A stretch of DNA of 64,000 nucleotides, taken from Erigeron canadensis (lineage: Eukaryota; Streptophyta; Magnoliopsida; Asterales; Asteraceae). The position numbers were made by a program, and so were the translations under genes. The stretch lies in assembly GCF_010389155.1 (NCBI RefSeq), contig NC_057767.1, positions 21,897,723 through 21,961,722 of the forward strand, in the 5' to 3' direction. The notes under the pieces were generated by a model, which saw only the letters and a program-made list of their open reading frames with translations, had not been told where the DNA came from and ran no database searches. This document shows, piece by piece, positions 19,795 through 30,900 of the stretch; the stretch's first letter is position 1; every line of letters begins with the position of its first letter.

Positions 19795-21594
19795 TTATGG
19801 GTTCAACATTCCCAACTCACCAACAAGGTCACGAAAAGTTTTCTCATCCAAAGGTCTAGTAAAAATGTCAGCGAGTTGTTTGTCAGTGGGGATGAAATGG
19901 ATTTCTACGTCACCTTTAATAACATGATCATGAATAAAATGATACCTGAGATCAATGTGCTTGGTTTTGGAGTGCATAACTGGATTGTTTGAGATAGCAA
20001 TGGCACTGGTATTATCACATAAAATTGGAGATTTTGTATACTTAAGACCATAATCAAGCAACTGGTTCTTCATCCAGAGTATCTGAGCATAACAACTGAC
20101 TGCAGATACATATTCAGCTTCAGCAGTGGAGAGTGAAACTGAAGTTTGCTTCTTACTGGTCCAGCTTACCAGTTTGCCACCAAGGAAATGACATCCACCA
20201 GTAGTGGATTTCCTGTCTATCTTACAACCTGCATGATCTGAATCTGAATAACCCATTAAATCTAAGCCTGAACCTTTGGGATACCAAATGCCCAAACTGG
20301 GGACACTTTTAAGGTACTTCAGTATGCGCTTTACAACAAGCATATGAGATTCTTTTGGGTTAGCCTGATATCTGGCACATAAACATGTTGCAAACATTAT
20401 ATCTGGTCTACTGGCAGTTAAATACATCAGTGAACCAATCATACCTCTATAGGTAGTGGTGTTCACTGGCTTACCATCAGGATCTGAATTTAAGTTCAGT
20501 GGTGTAGAAATTGGAGTTGGTTTTGTCTGGGAAGAATTCATATAAAATTTATTTAATATATCTCTAACATATTTCTCTTGATTAATAAAAATACCATCAC
20601 TGGTTTGTTTAATCTGAAGACCTAAGAAATATGTTAATTCACCCATTAAACTCATTTCGTATTCTTTTGACATTATTTTCAAAAATTTCTTGCACATATT
20701 TTCATCAGTAGAACCAAATATAATATCATCAACATAAATTTGTACCAGCAGAAGATTACCTTTTTCTCGAAGAATGAATAAGGTATTGTCAATTGCACCT
20801 CTTTTAAAACCATATGCCAGTAAGTGTTTAGTCAGAGTGTCATACCAAGCTCGTGGTGCTTGTCTGAGACCATAAAGTGCTTTGTCCAGACGATACACCC
20901 AGTGAGGATGTTTTTCATTGATAAAGCCTGGTGGTTGCTTGACATAAACTTCTTCTTCAAGTGTCCCATTCAAAAATGCACTTTTTACATCCATCTGGTA
21001 GACTCTGAACTTGTGATGAGCAGCAAATGCTAAGAACATTCTGATAGCTTCGAGTCTAGCCACTGGAGCAAATGATTCATCAAAATCTTCTCCAAATTGG
21101 ACATACCCCTGGGAAACCAATCTGGCTTTGTTTTTGATCACATGCCCATCTTCATCAACCTTGTTTCTGAAAACCCATCTGGTGCCAATAGGTTCTTTCT
21201 TTCCAGCAGGAAAGGGCACCAGATTCCATACCTTATTTCTCTCAAACTGGTTAAGCTCTTCTTGCATAGCAATAACCCAGTTTGGATCTTCCATTGCCTC
21301 ATCAATCTTCTTCGGTTCTATCAGTGATAAGAAGCTAACGTATAAACATTGATCACTGGAGGCACTTTTGGTCTGAACCCCTCTAATGGGATTACCAATT
21401 ATCTGATCAATTGGATGAGCTCTTGTCCACTTAGAGTAATGACCAGGATTATGAACAATAACATCAGTGCAAGGATTCAATTGATTTCCCTCTGGTGTTG
21501 CATCAGGTAGAGGGTCTTGCCAGACAATCTCCACATCTTCATCTGAATCTGTAAGATTACGATTTGCATCATAAAATTCATCATTTTGTGGCAT
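19795..21594 (-). CDS. Element A reverse transcriptase and RNase H (599 codons)
   Basis: This open frame makes cDNA from element RNA. It begins in the linker, enters RT at [20 protein letters not shown] (about residue 80), has [11 protein letters not shown] (first catalytic Asp) and the YVDD box at about 20728-20745, then RNase H with the acidic residues in [16 protein letters not shown] and CDNTSA. It ends LGMLNP with TGA. It is open from end to end. Its length and motif order match a full copia RT-RNase H module. Position 3' of integrase identifies Ty1/copia. Confidence 0.92.
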   Translation of the reverse strand: MPQNDEFYDANRNLTDSDEDVEIVWQDPLPDATPEGNQLNPCTDVIVHNPGHYSKWTRAHPIDQIIGNPIRGVQTKSASSDQCLYVSFLSLIEPKKIDEAMEDPNWVIAMQEELNQFERNKVWNLVPFPAGKKEPIGTRWVFRNKVDEDGHVIKNKARLVSQGYVQFGEDFDESFAPVARLEAIRMFLAFAAHHKFRVYQMDVKSAFLNGTLEEEVYVKQPPGFINEKHPHWVYRLDKALYGLRQAPRAWYDTLTKHLLAYGFKRGAIDNTLFILREKGNLLLVQIYVDDIIFGSTDENMCKKFLKIMSKEYEMSLMGELTYFLGLQIKQTSDGIFINQEKYVRDILNKFYMNSSQTKPTPISTPLNLNSDPDGKPVNTTTYRGMIGSLMYLTASRPDIMFATCLCARYQANPKESHMLVVKRILKYLKSVPSLGIWYPKGSGLDLMGYSDSDHAGCKIDRKSTTGGCHFLGGKLVSWTSKKQTSVSLSTAEAEYVSAVSCYAQILWMKNQLLDYGLKYTKSPILCDNTSAIAISNNPVMHSKTKHIDLRYHFIHDHVIKGDVEIHFIPTDKQLADIFTRPLDEKTFRDLVGELGMLNP

Positions 21595-21599
21595 TTCCT

Positions 21600-22028
21600 G
21601 GAGTACTGGATCAGTATCCTGGAGAGATTCAGAGTTCTGGAAAACTGGTATAGATTCAACTGAAACTGATAATGGGGGAGTATTACGAATATCTGATCCA
21701 ATGGTAACTTCAGAGGGTAGTTTGAAGCTTACTGAAGGATAGAAAAAGTACTACTAGGTGGTACAACTTTTTGAACAAGGTCCAGATTAGGATGACTGGA
21801 AACTTCTTCAGATAAATCTTTATTGTAGTTGATAAGATCAGATTTATCGAAGACAATTGGAATTACTGGGGTTGAATCAAGGATTGGGTTTTTATTGATT
21901 GCTTCATTTGATTCATCGAATGTGACATGAATTGACTCATGAACTTTCTTCAGTCTTTTGTTGTAGACTCTGAAGGCTTTTTCGAATTTCTGAATAACCC
22001 AAGAAATATCCTTCATCAACTTTGGCAT
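21600..22028 (-). pseudogene. Element A integrase C-terminal linker, frameshifted
   Basis: The frame at 22028-21729 picks up the integrase end (RVYNKRLKKVHESIHVTFDE) and the acidic Pro/Ser linker before RT. It ends at 21729, and the linker goes on in another frame to about 21600. The copia integrase-RT linker is normally a poorly conserved, open stretch; here at least two frame changes break it. Confidence 0.65.
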
Positions 22029-22797
22029 CGAATTTGCCTAACTGACTTGAATCGTTCAGGATGTAAACTGGACATCCAAAAACATGGAAATAACCAATAT
22101 TTGGTTTCCTTTTTCTGAGCATTTCATATGTAGTCTTTTTGTGTCTTTTAACATAAACTGATCGGTTCTGGGTGCAGCAAGCAGTTGCAATTGCCTTAGC
22201 CCAATAATTGGTTGGGAGACCAGATTCAGCAAGCATACTCCTGGCAGTTTCTATCAGTGTACGATTCTTTCTTTCTACAACACCATTTTGTTCTGGCATA
22301 CGAGCTGATGAGAAGTTCTGAGAGATGCCAGTGTCAGCACAAAATTTCTCCAGAGTTGCATTTTGGAATTCTGTTCCATTATCACTTCTTAGCTGACACA
22401 CTTTACGCTTGTGTTTGAGTTCAATTTGTTTGATGTGACTGATGATTTCAGCAGTAGCATCACCTTTAGACCTTAGAAAGATAACCCAAGAATATCTGGT
22501 ATATTCATCAACAATCACCAGGGTATATCTTTTACCAACAAGTGTCTGAACATTCATTGGACCAAAGAGGTCCATATGAAGCATATGAAGAGGTTCGCTT
22601 ATGCTAAAATTCTGCTTGGTCTTCTTAAAACTGGCTCGCTTCTGCTTTCCCTTTTCACATCCTGGACATGGCCTTTCCTTTATGAAGGAAACTGAAGGTA
22701 TTCCATCTGCAAGCAGGGTCTTACATCCGGTCATAGTCCTGCCAGCAGCGCTGTCAAGATACCAAATATATTTCTTTCGATCGCCCTGCACATCCAC
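21937..22797 (-). pseudogene. Element A protease remnant and integrase core
   Basis: The block starts GDRKKYIWYLDSAAGRTMTG, the protease active-site region with DSA in place of the usual DSG/DTG. It then jumps from CKTLL straight to ADGIP, losing about 150 codons that in C and D hold the rest of the protease and the His-His half of the integrase HHCC zinc finger. The catalytic core is complete: Asp in HMDLFGP, Asp in RSDNGTEF, Glu in EQNGVVERKNRT, with D,D35E spacing. Near 21990 the frame shifts; the integrase continues in 22028-21729. Confidence 0.8.
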
Positions 22798-22805
22798 TAG
22801 ATTAG

Positions 22806-23456
22806 TTAGTTAGATTTGGGAACCCATCGACTGATGGGTTCTCTGGATCCAGCCTTGTGGACCCCTGTTGGTATCTGGTCGAGTTCACGTTTTTCAACAT
22901 TGGGTTTATCCAAAACCACTGGGACAGATAGTTTAGAAACCTTTTTCTTTTTCTCACTAAAAGAGACATTTTTATTTTTCTTGGAAAACGGTTTTGAAAT
23001 TTGTTTTGGGCTAGACAAAGTACCCTCAAAATTGTTCAGTCTTGCATTACAACTTTGAACTTGACGAGCCAGTAGTTGAAACTGGCTTTCCAACCTTAAC
23101 AAAATTTCATTTTCAGATGACTCCTTAGCCTTTCCAGATGACTGGACTTTCGGCTTAGAAGGAGGACTGGGATTCTTCTTCTTAATCTGGGGATTTTTGG
23201 AAGCAGTCTGTGGCAAAGAATTTTTGACTGGAGCAGTCATCTGGGGTGCTCCAGTAGTAACCACTTGGATATCAGCTGGAATTATACAAGCCTTGGGTGT
23301 GGTTGGTTCATCATAAATTGTTTCTGGACGGGCCTTTTCTGGCAATTTATTAAGTACAGGAATTAAGGCAGCAGCATGAATGTTTCCATCTTGAAATGCA
23401 CGTTTTTGTGATGGATATTGATTCACTGCTGCATCATAGGGTTTTCTAGGTTTCAA
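22806..23456 (-). pseudogene. Element A gag C-terminal part, after a frameshift
   Basis: This continues gag in a shifted frame: the block KPYDAAVNQ...RAFQDGNIHAAALIP aligns with the C-terminal part of gag in C and D. It is rich in Pro, Lys and Ser and carries the shared block SQFQLLARQVQSCNARLNNF, then ends WVPKSN with TAA. The protease region follows in the same frame directly after the TAA and a few codons, so gag and pol here are separated by a single stop. Function is presumed nucleocapsid tail. Confidence 0.7.
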
Positions 23457-25161
23457 GCCAAGATTTTATGACTTGTTTTTCACTTTCTAAAACTCTTTCT
23501 AATTCCTCTTTTTCTTGACAAAGTTGTTCAGTTACCAACACTTGGGCTTGAAATGCCAGTTCAATATCTTGAAGTTCTTTTAGTTTAGATTTTAAAACAA
23601 AGTTTTCAGAGGAACCAGTTTCAATACCATTTAAGCTTTCAAATCTAACAGTTTCCACAAAGTTTAAATCTGAACTTAGAGCTTCAGCAATATCTAGTTT
23701 CAATTCTGGATCGGTTTCTTTATCATAATCACTAACCTTTTTGATCACAATGTCTACCCATCTGCCAGATGTGACATCATCCTTCACCAGATGCTCTTCA
23801 TTAGCCAGAGCCATATAACAACAATCTCTTTCCTCCTCTTCATCGACTGATGAGTCATCAGAGGGAATCCATTCTTCTTCAGCAACCATGCACTTATTAT
23901 TATTGTTATTTTCCATTTGTTGCGCCATAAGTGAAATCTGAGCCTTAAGCTTTTTGTATTTATGCTTATAATTATCTTCAGGCTTGTTATAAGAAGTTGA
24001 TGGACCAGATTGTGAGACATAATGACTAGACTTGCACTCTTTCATGAAATGACCTTTTCTGCCACACTTAAAGCATGTCCAATTGGTCTTATCAGTGGAA
24101 GAACTGGGTGCATTGTGTCTAGTGGGTCTTTTGGCTCTTGCATTGAAACGATTAAATGTTTTAGCAAACATGGCCATCAAATCATCACTGTCATCTTCCT
24201 CACAATCTGGAGAGATGTTATTAGTAACTCCAGATTCCATAAGATCAGACATCATCTTCTTCTTTGAGAATACATTCTCTGAAGATAATAAGGCTGCACA
24301 CGGTGGCCCAGAATGACTGGTCACAGCAGCATGGTCTGATTCATAGTTTAAAGCATCTTTTTCAGCCTCAATTCTTTGAGCTTGGTTTTCTTCAGTAAAT
24401 CTAAAAGCACCATACAAAGTTGAAAGTGTATATGTGTGAAGTGTTTTTCCTTGTCTTAAAACCAAAATCATATGAGACCATTTAGTGGGAAGAATATCAC
24501 AAAACTTTTCCAGAAGTATATCCTTGTCTTTATTGACACCAAGAGCCCTTAACTGGTTTACAATTGACATAAATCTGGTATAAGTACCAGTTAACGATTC
24601 ATTGGGCAAAGCGAAAAATGACTCATATTTCTTATTTAAAGAAACCTTTCTGGGGCTCACAGTGTCATCACCTCCTTCATACTGGTTAACTAATTCATCC
24701 CATAATACTTTCGCATTAGGGTAGAGTATTAATGTGGGAATAAAAGTTTCTGGAATAGCCCCGAGGATCATGTTTCTGAGAAGTGTATCGTGAGATACAA
24801 GTCTCTTCTCCTCTTCAAACCAATGTTCTTCTCTCTTCTCCCTCCCAGTCCTTGAACCACTTGGATCAAGGATTGGATTAATAGGATTTCTAGGAATATA
24901 AGGTCCTTCATTTAAAGTTTTTAACATATTTCTATCAATACCAGTAACATGAAGTAAAACTCTTGCTTTCCACGTACTAAATTCCTCATCAATCCCATTG
25001 AATTTGGGACAGGGAGTATTAGAATAATGCACATGCACATGTGGAGAAACAAGAGGAGGAGGAGGAGGTCGTGGATTATTGTTAACATTACGAGGGTCAA
25101 CATTAACATTAGTTTCATTAGAGTCAGATCGAACACCTTGTGTATTTTCCGGGATTGCCAT
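23446..25161 (-). CDS. Element A gag (571 codons)
   Basis: This is the capsid/nucleocapsid precursor that would package element RNA. The N-terminus is Pro/Asn-rich. The plant copia gag domain (UBN2/gag-polypeptide type) runs from about residue 55 to 260, with FSTWKARVLLH and LPNESLTGTYTRF. A CCHC zinc knuckle CFKCGRKGHFMKEC lies near residue 361, followed by an acidic patch and a coiled coil to the end. The frame is open from ATG but stops at TAG where the homologous gag of C runs on. The continuation is in another frame at 23456-22806, so one base was probably lost near 23449. Confidence 0.85.
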   Translation of the reverse strand: MAIPENTQGVRSDSNETNVNVDPRNVNNNPRPPPPPLVSPHVHVHYSNTPCPKFNGIDEEFSTWKARVLLHVTGIDRNMLKTLNEGPYIPRNPINPILDPSGSRTGREKREEHWFEEEKRLVSHDTLLRNMILGAIPETFIPTLILYPNAKVLWDELVNQYEGGDDTVSPRKVSLNKKYESFFALPNESLTGTYTRFMSIVNQLRALGVNKDKDILLEKFCDILPTKWSHMILVLRQGKTLHTYTLSTLYGAFRFTEENQAQRIEAEKDALNYESDHAAVTSHSGPPCAALLSSENVFSKKKMMSDLMESGVTNNISPDCEEDDSDDLMAMFAKTFNRFNARAKRPTRHNAPSSSTDKTNWTCFKCGRKGHFMKECKSSHYVSQSGPSTSYNKPEDNYKHKYKKLKAQISLMAQQMENNNNNKCMVAEEEWIPSDDSSVDEEEERDCCYMALANEEHLVKDDVTSGRWVDIVIKKVSDYDKETDPELKLDIAEALSSDLNFVETVRFESLNGIETGSSENFVLKSKLKELQDIELAFQAQVLVTEQLCQEKEELERVLESEKQVIKSWLET

Positions 25162-25193
25162 CAGTTAATAGCAAATCTAGCAATTATTTTAGC

Positions 25194-25211
25194 AACCTGG
25201 CTCTGATACCA
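25194..25211 (-). promoter_or_regulatory. Primer binding site of element A
   Basis: Minus-strand TGGTATCAGAGCCAGGTT, complementary to the 3' end of plant initiator tRNA-Met, lies two bases after the 5' LTR. It primes minus-strand cDNA synthesis. Confidence 0.9.
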
Positions 25212-25213
25212 AT

Positions 25214-25786
25214 TGTGAAGTCCCTCCCCGATGGTTTAACCCACGAGTGTAAAATACAACAGGTCAAGTATGCACTAGATGAGGACTAGTATTTACGTAA
25301 ATATAAATGCAAGAATATAAATAAGTAAATACAAGACTTAAACAATAAATAAGCAAGTTAAATAAAGGTGGAACACGAAAGTAATTTTCAATGTGTATTT
25401 TATTTATTGATGTATAACCTTTACAAGGGATAAAAGAGATACCCGGGTAAAAGCGTGTAAAGGCATAAAGTCAATTCCTCGTAATCAGTGTTCAGACTTG
25501 TAAGGTCTAAAATGCTGACAATGACTCCAGTTGTTGATCTGGTAAGTCTGCCAGTGGGCTCCGCCACATGTCAGTCTTCTTCTTCAAACTTCAGACTTTG
25601 TCTTAAGTGAGAATGTTCTTCAGTAGAGTAGATCTGGACTAGAGTGAAGTTCAATAAGCAAATCTGGAAGACTTTAGATTTCCTGTACAAGTAAACGCTT
25701 ACTGGACAACCATAATTTATGGACAAATCTTCAGGATTGCTCCAGTTTTCAAGTCTGGAGCTAGTCCAGTAAAATTGGACCTAACA
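25214..25786 (-). repeat. 5' LTR of element A, with internal deletion
   Basis: It has TG...CA ends and matches 13650-14598 except that 374 bases are missing. The deletion lies between two copies of tgtataa (13849-13855 and 14223-14229 in the intact LTR). The lost part includes the TATA box, so this LTR should not drive transcription normally. Confidence 0.92.
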
Positions 25787-26760
25787 TCATATAATAATCA
25801 CAATATGAGAATATCTTCTTCTAATCTATATCTTCTATATATCAAACAAATTCCTTCCACTCTTTTCTTTTTACTTCCAAAATTTACAGATAAATATGCT
25901 TATCTCCTCACATCCAAATAATTAATAACATCAAAGCCATATCAAGTTTGCGACAAATATGCTAATCTATTACGAAAAAATTTTCTTAACTTTATCTTCA
26001 TTCAACTTGCATCTTGGATTCTGATTTCATTTTTTATGTTCATCAACAACTTATCAAAGCCACTATCTTCTTTCATAACGATGGCAGATGACTGTGATTT
26101 CGATATTAACCCGACCTGTTTACTCTAATCATCATCATCATCGGCTTCTGATTTCATCTTTTTTCAACCATAGGAAAAGAAAGGCCATCACATGCAATCG
26201 CCGTCGGATATAGTACTCTCGTGAAAACATCCCTCTTACTTGTTATTCTTCCCGCAACTATTCTTCCTTTTCTTTGGTCGACACACCATTGTTCAACCAC
26301 CACCACCACTGTCGTACCCTACCGCCTTACCCATCACCACCACTGCACCTTTCGCCAAAAGAATATATAGATAGATATAGATCTTCCACTACCGCCACTC
26401 TCTCGCTCTCACTCTCTCTCACTCTTTCTATATATATCACCACCGTCGTATATATATATATATGTATGTATGTATGTATAGAGAGAGAGAGAGTATTTGT
26501 GAAATTGTATCCGACATATAAGAATTGGGTGATGAACATTCATAATCTTTTAGTATGGATATTTTTGCATAGATTTAGGATAGGGTGAGATTAAAATGGA
26601 AGGTATTAACCGTGGAAGAAGACGACAGATGGTTGTGTTGTTGAAGATCTACTTTTGGTTGGGGTATGTTTACCTTTTTCATTTTAGAGAAGATGCATAA
26701 GAAAAGAAGAAAAGATTAAAATATGCTGGTATATAAGAAAAAACGAAAATGTCTACTTTA
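25787..26760. other. Right interior of the Mutator-like element
   Basis: This piece begins with TCATA (25787-25791), the second copy of the target site used by copia element A. It is C/T-rich, with a CTCTCT/TATATA/GTAT microsatellite patch at 26395-26500 and (CCA)n-like runs near 26295-26345. I see no convincing captured gene exon; the open frames here follow the simple repeats. Confidence 0.6.
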
Positions 26761-26964
26761 GTCCTTTAGCCTTGAAAATGACCATATTACCCTCACATGG
26801 AATGCACGCGAGAAAGTTAACGGAGTTGAGTTAACATCCGTTTTTGAAAAGGATGAAACGTGATCACTTTCTCTCTATAAAGGATTGTCTTAGACAGTTT
26901 TAAATTTAAAGGACGAAACTAGACCTTTTTGGCAAACCACAAGGACGATTTGTGTCGATCACTC
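26761..26964 (-). repeat. Right terminal inverted repeat of the Mutator-like element
   Basis: This is the inverted partner of 13372-13575, ending ...gtcgatcactc directly before the target duplication TAATATAAA. Confidence 0.9.
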
Positions 26965-26973
26965 TAATATAAA

Positions 26974-27131
26974 TCTTATATATATACATCGACGGAGTTA
27001 GACTGTCACAGTAGAAGCAATGTGAACCAGTGTCGTCACTTGAATTTTAATACAATATTATCTTTTTTTAACTCAAATGATGTATTTATAATTTGAGACT
27101 ATAAAAGATGACAAAAATAAGACATACATAC
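26974..27131. other. Short unique stretch between the Mutator-like element and element B
   Basis: The stretch is 158 bases with no recognisable feature. Its last five bases, CATAC, are the left target site of element B; the matching right copy is lost. Confidence 0.6.
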
Positions 27132-27774
27132 TGAAAGTCCCAAGTTTGCAACAATCAAAACAGATTAAATAAAAGATATAAGATAAGAAAGTAAACACGT
27201 TTAACTATATGTATATTAATTAAACAGTGAATACATGGTTGGTTTACAAATAAGAAAATTGAAAATACTAGTTAAGTTTTTGACACACAAAAACTTAAAC
27301 GTTCTACAATAAGAAACACACACAAAGTGACAATTGCAGAACTACACCAACAAGAGTTGTGGCTAGGTCAGGTGATTATTTAAATAGGCAGAGATGGGAA
27401 TCACATGATAACCCAATAGATGTCGACACCTCAAGGTTGTCAACCATCTATTGGTGGATCTCTCAGATTTGCAGGGTTCTCTGTCTTCATCTTGTTTGTT
27501 TCCAATTCCGGTATGAGTGAGAAAGACCCAGGTACCGTTTTGGTACATGATCACATGTCTTCAATCTTCTTGATCAACACGTGTCTTTAGGACCACTCTT
27601 CTTATCTTCATTTTCCCGCCCATATTTGAGTTACAAATATAATGGTGAGTCATTGAACTTATCCTTTAACTTGAAGATAATATTGATCGCTGAGAGATCG
27701 CTGAAGAAGCTAGTCGCTGAGGACTCACTGAAGAAGAGACTTGCCGAGTCTCTCAGCGAATCCATAACTCAACA
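27132..27774 (-). repeat. 3' LTR of element B
   Basis: 643 bases, TGAAAGTCCC...ACTCAACA. Its U3 end (27680-27774) is packed with GCTGA/TCAGC palindromes. A TATA-like minus-strand CTATTTAAATA lies at 27374-27384. Confidence 0.88.
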
Positions 27775-27788
27775 ATCTCCCCCTATTC
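27775..27788 (-). promoter_or_regulatory. Polypurine tract of element B
   Basis: Minus-strand GAATAGGGGGAGAT directly precedes the 3' LTR. Confidence 0.8.
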
Positions 27789-27917
27789 ACTGAGGAGACT
27801 TAGCTGAGTAAAAGGCTTGCACTAACAAGTATTTGACAAGTGATTTTTGGTACAATGCTGATTTTATATATGACAAACAATTTACAAATACAGCAAAGTA
27901 AAATTACAAATATTAAT

Positions 27918-30900
27918 CTACTCCCACACAGATTCTTGCTTTGCTTCAATGAAGGCCTTATCCTTTTGTCTTTCAGACTTCATTAATTCTTGATCAATTA
28001 ACTTGATGAATCTTGGATTGTTTGAAGTCCTTGAACAATACTTTCTTAATTTAACAAGAAATCCAGAGGGAGCGATGGGAATTTCATTGGTCCTGAAGAA
28101 AAGTTCATGACCATAAACATTAGAAAAGCAGAAACCTCCCAAATCTTCACTGTACAATCCTTCCACAAACAATAATCTTGAAGGCATGCGAAGGTTGAGC
28201 GATGATTCCTCCCCATTATCAGATTTTGGTAAAGCTCTAAGCATAGTGGGGAGGTAGGAAGTAACCTAACCAGAAACTGTCCTCTTGACACCACTTTTTG
28301 GTTGCTGAGGAGGAGGATATGGATGTCTGGCAGCACTATGCAAGGAATCTTCAACTTTGTATTTCTTTTCCAACTTCCTTGTTTGCTTGATTTGGTCACC
28401 AGCCATCTTCAGTAATGGATCATACACAGCAGTTTTATTATCTTTTATCAGTTTGTAGATCTCGATCCATTCAGTGGGCCCAAGAGTGTCTGATTGACAT
28501 TCTTTAGAGTAAACATCCTGGGCACACCTTTACTTTGTATTTGAAGATTTATTCCTTGCTGATTAAGAGAAGGCTTGACCCACAAGATCTCTTCATTTCT
28601 TTTCCTTCTTTCTCTTGAGTCAAGATAAGTCTGTCGTGCATTGTTCTTCTCAGCAAAGAATTCTTATTCTTTCTTTCTTAATGCCTCCAAGCCACCAAAC
28701 TGCTGAGCAAGTCTTTTTGTTTCTTCATCAGCATTCTTAAGTTCTTCACCAACAATCTGCTCACTTATGAACTTTTGAGAGCTCTTCTTGAATTTTCTTT
28801 AGCTTCAACTCTTCTTGAATGACAATCTCTGTTGGAGTAAGTTCAGCAGTTGCTGGTGGGAAAGATGAGACTTTGGTAAAAGCTCTAGACATGAGTTTTT
28901 CTTGTTGTCCCCTTGCTGATGTAGAAACTTTGAGTGGCTTGCTTTGAGTGGACACTGCTGCTTTGCCCTTGTCTTTGCTGGCAAACCTTTTTACTAGTGC
29001 AGCGTGAAACTCGTCAGTTGGCCTAAAGGAAGACACATTTATTGGCCTCGCTGGCACATCCTCAGCGGCCTTCTTTTCAACTTCAGCTTGCTCCCCCTCA
29101 ACAATTGCTGCCGGTTCTACAACCTTCTCAGCATTATCATTATTGTTTTGTTCTTGGAGAGCATCTTCCACCTTATCATTTTTGGTTGCTGGGATCTCCT
29201 CAGCAGTTTCTCCCCCTTGGAAGTAGCATAGGATCCAGCTACTTCCACTTTCTCTTTCTTGAGGAGACCCAGCATTTCAGTCATTAAGCCTTTTAGGCTG
29301 TCCACTTCTTCTTCCAGTTTCTTGGTCTTGCTGACAGACTCATGAAGGACCTTTTTGTCAACAGCGACCTGGAAAGGGGACTTGGAGAAAAGTGAAAAGA
29401 CCAGGCGTTTCATTGGCCATCGATGATTTGGAAATTTGTTCTTTTAAGTTATCAAGCGAGGCAGAAATGGAAGAGTTAGAAACACTGACCCTTTTCATGC
29501 TGGCATCAAGTAAGTTTTGATTGCGATGAAGGAGGCGCTCATGAGAGAGAGTTTGAGCATGCTGAGCCTTTGTAGTTTGTTAGATGGCATCCTTTTGCTC
29601 AGCAAGCTCATCAATAATAGTATCATTTCCAGCAACCACATCCTTAAGTTTAAAGTGTACTTCCTTGTGCACATTTGCCACTTGATCAACCAACCATCCA
29701 TATAAATAGCCTTGTCTGTTTCCCTGGCTTTGACAAATTTGTACTTTCCTCAAAAGTTCATTCAGTTGGCATGTCTCTACATAATCAAGTCCAGGTACTT
29801 GGACAGCAGTGAAGGCTGTCTGAAGTTCCTCATCAGCTAGAGGAACCTGAAGAGACTTCAGCGAGACAGGATACCTGGCACATGGTATCTTGAAGAAGTC
29901 TGGATGATGAAGAGGAGGCACTTCCATAATAATGTCATCATCAACTTCTTCAGTTTCAGCATAGGCACCTGGCCTAATCCTCTGATTGGAGCACAAGTCC
30001 TTTCTTTTTGTTAACTCCTCTTCGGAAACATCACTTTGGAAATCCCCATAGTGACCTATTTGATCAAAATCAGCTGAAGGCCTTGGAGAGAAGCTAGGAG
30101 GAGGAGGCATCTCAGCCAAGAAGATAGGGAGCTCTTCATCATGCTTGGGAGAAGAAGCCATGATAATATAACCCAAATCATTATCTAGAAAATCACCAAC
30201 AATAACTTCTTCTTCACTTTCTTCAGCGGCAACGAGTGTAACTTCAGCATGTGAATCTTGTGGATCGAACTCGCCGCCATTGTCATCCTCCATCTCAAGA
30301 TCTGCAAAAATGTTAGTCTCGGTCCCTACACAAACAGTTTTCGAGACATTTATTTGTGAAGGGGAAAGGGAACCGGGTGCCTCAACCTCAGTATGTTGTT
30401 CCATTGGGATATCATCAGCTGTAGAGGGTGTTGACTCTAGCATCACCTGTGATCTGGCTGCTGTCAACCCAATATCTTCACCAACCTCGCCTAAAGAAGT
30501 TTGAAGTGGTTGCTCGCTGTTCCCGTTTAGCTCGTCAACAGTCTAATGTGAGACTGTTGATGGGATGGTTTGGGTAATAATGTCCTTGGGCGGCTGAGGA
30601 CGTCCTAACCTTGGATTTGCCCTTTGATACACTCCGCTTACGTTTTGGGATGTCAGCGGAGGGTAAGGATTGTAGATTTTGTGTTGGGGACACTGCCTTA
30701 GAATTACTTTTGGTATTTTTAGAGGCTTTGGAGGTCGCTGGGGGGTTTATCAACGAACCAGCCTCAGAAGGCATTTCAGCGTCCACAACGACCGTATCAG
30801 CCACTTCATTAGAAAGAAGTGCTACCTCCCAATCGCTGTCTTTGGGGTATAAAGAAGAGTTTAGAGAGAAGAATACCTCTTTCATATGTAAAGTGAGGCG

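Larger units (their letters stand above)
13650..25786 (-). mobile_element. Copia element A (Sirevirus-like), nested in the Mutator-like element
   Basis: The element reads on the minus strand: 5' LTR (25214-25786), tRNA-Met primer site, gag, protease remnant, integrase, RT/RNase H, spacer, extra ORF, polypurine tract, 3' LTR (13650-14598). It is bounded by the 5-bp duplication TCATA (13645-13649, 25787-25791). Integrase before RT makes it Ty1/copia. The large gag, long LTRs, the RT sequence style and a sense-strand extra ORF point to the Sirevirus (Maximus/SIRE) lineage, which is an inference. The LTRs differ at about 20 of 570 alignable positions by eye, plus one large deletion. The copy is defective (see parts). 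Confidence 0.92.
13372..26964. mobile_element. Mutator-like element with 0.2 kb TIRs, split by copia element A
   Basis: Inverted repeats of about 205 bases bound this element. They start GAGTGATCGACACAAATCGT and stay similar to the end of each arm. The flanking nine bases are identical, TAATATAAA at 13363-13371 and 26965-26973, which is the diagnostic Mutator target duplication. Without the inserted retrotransposon the element would be about 1.45 kb. Its interior (13576-13649 and 25787-26760) carries no transposase, so it is non-autonomous. The left duplication directly abuts Helitron copy 2. Confidence 0.88.

Noticed and set aside
26274..26588. 104-codon ORF with His/Pro and Ile/Tyr runs
   Set aside because: It follows (CCA)n, (CT)n and (TA)n simple repeats inside the Mutator-like element.
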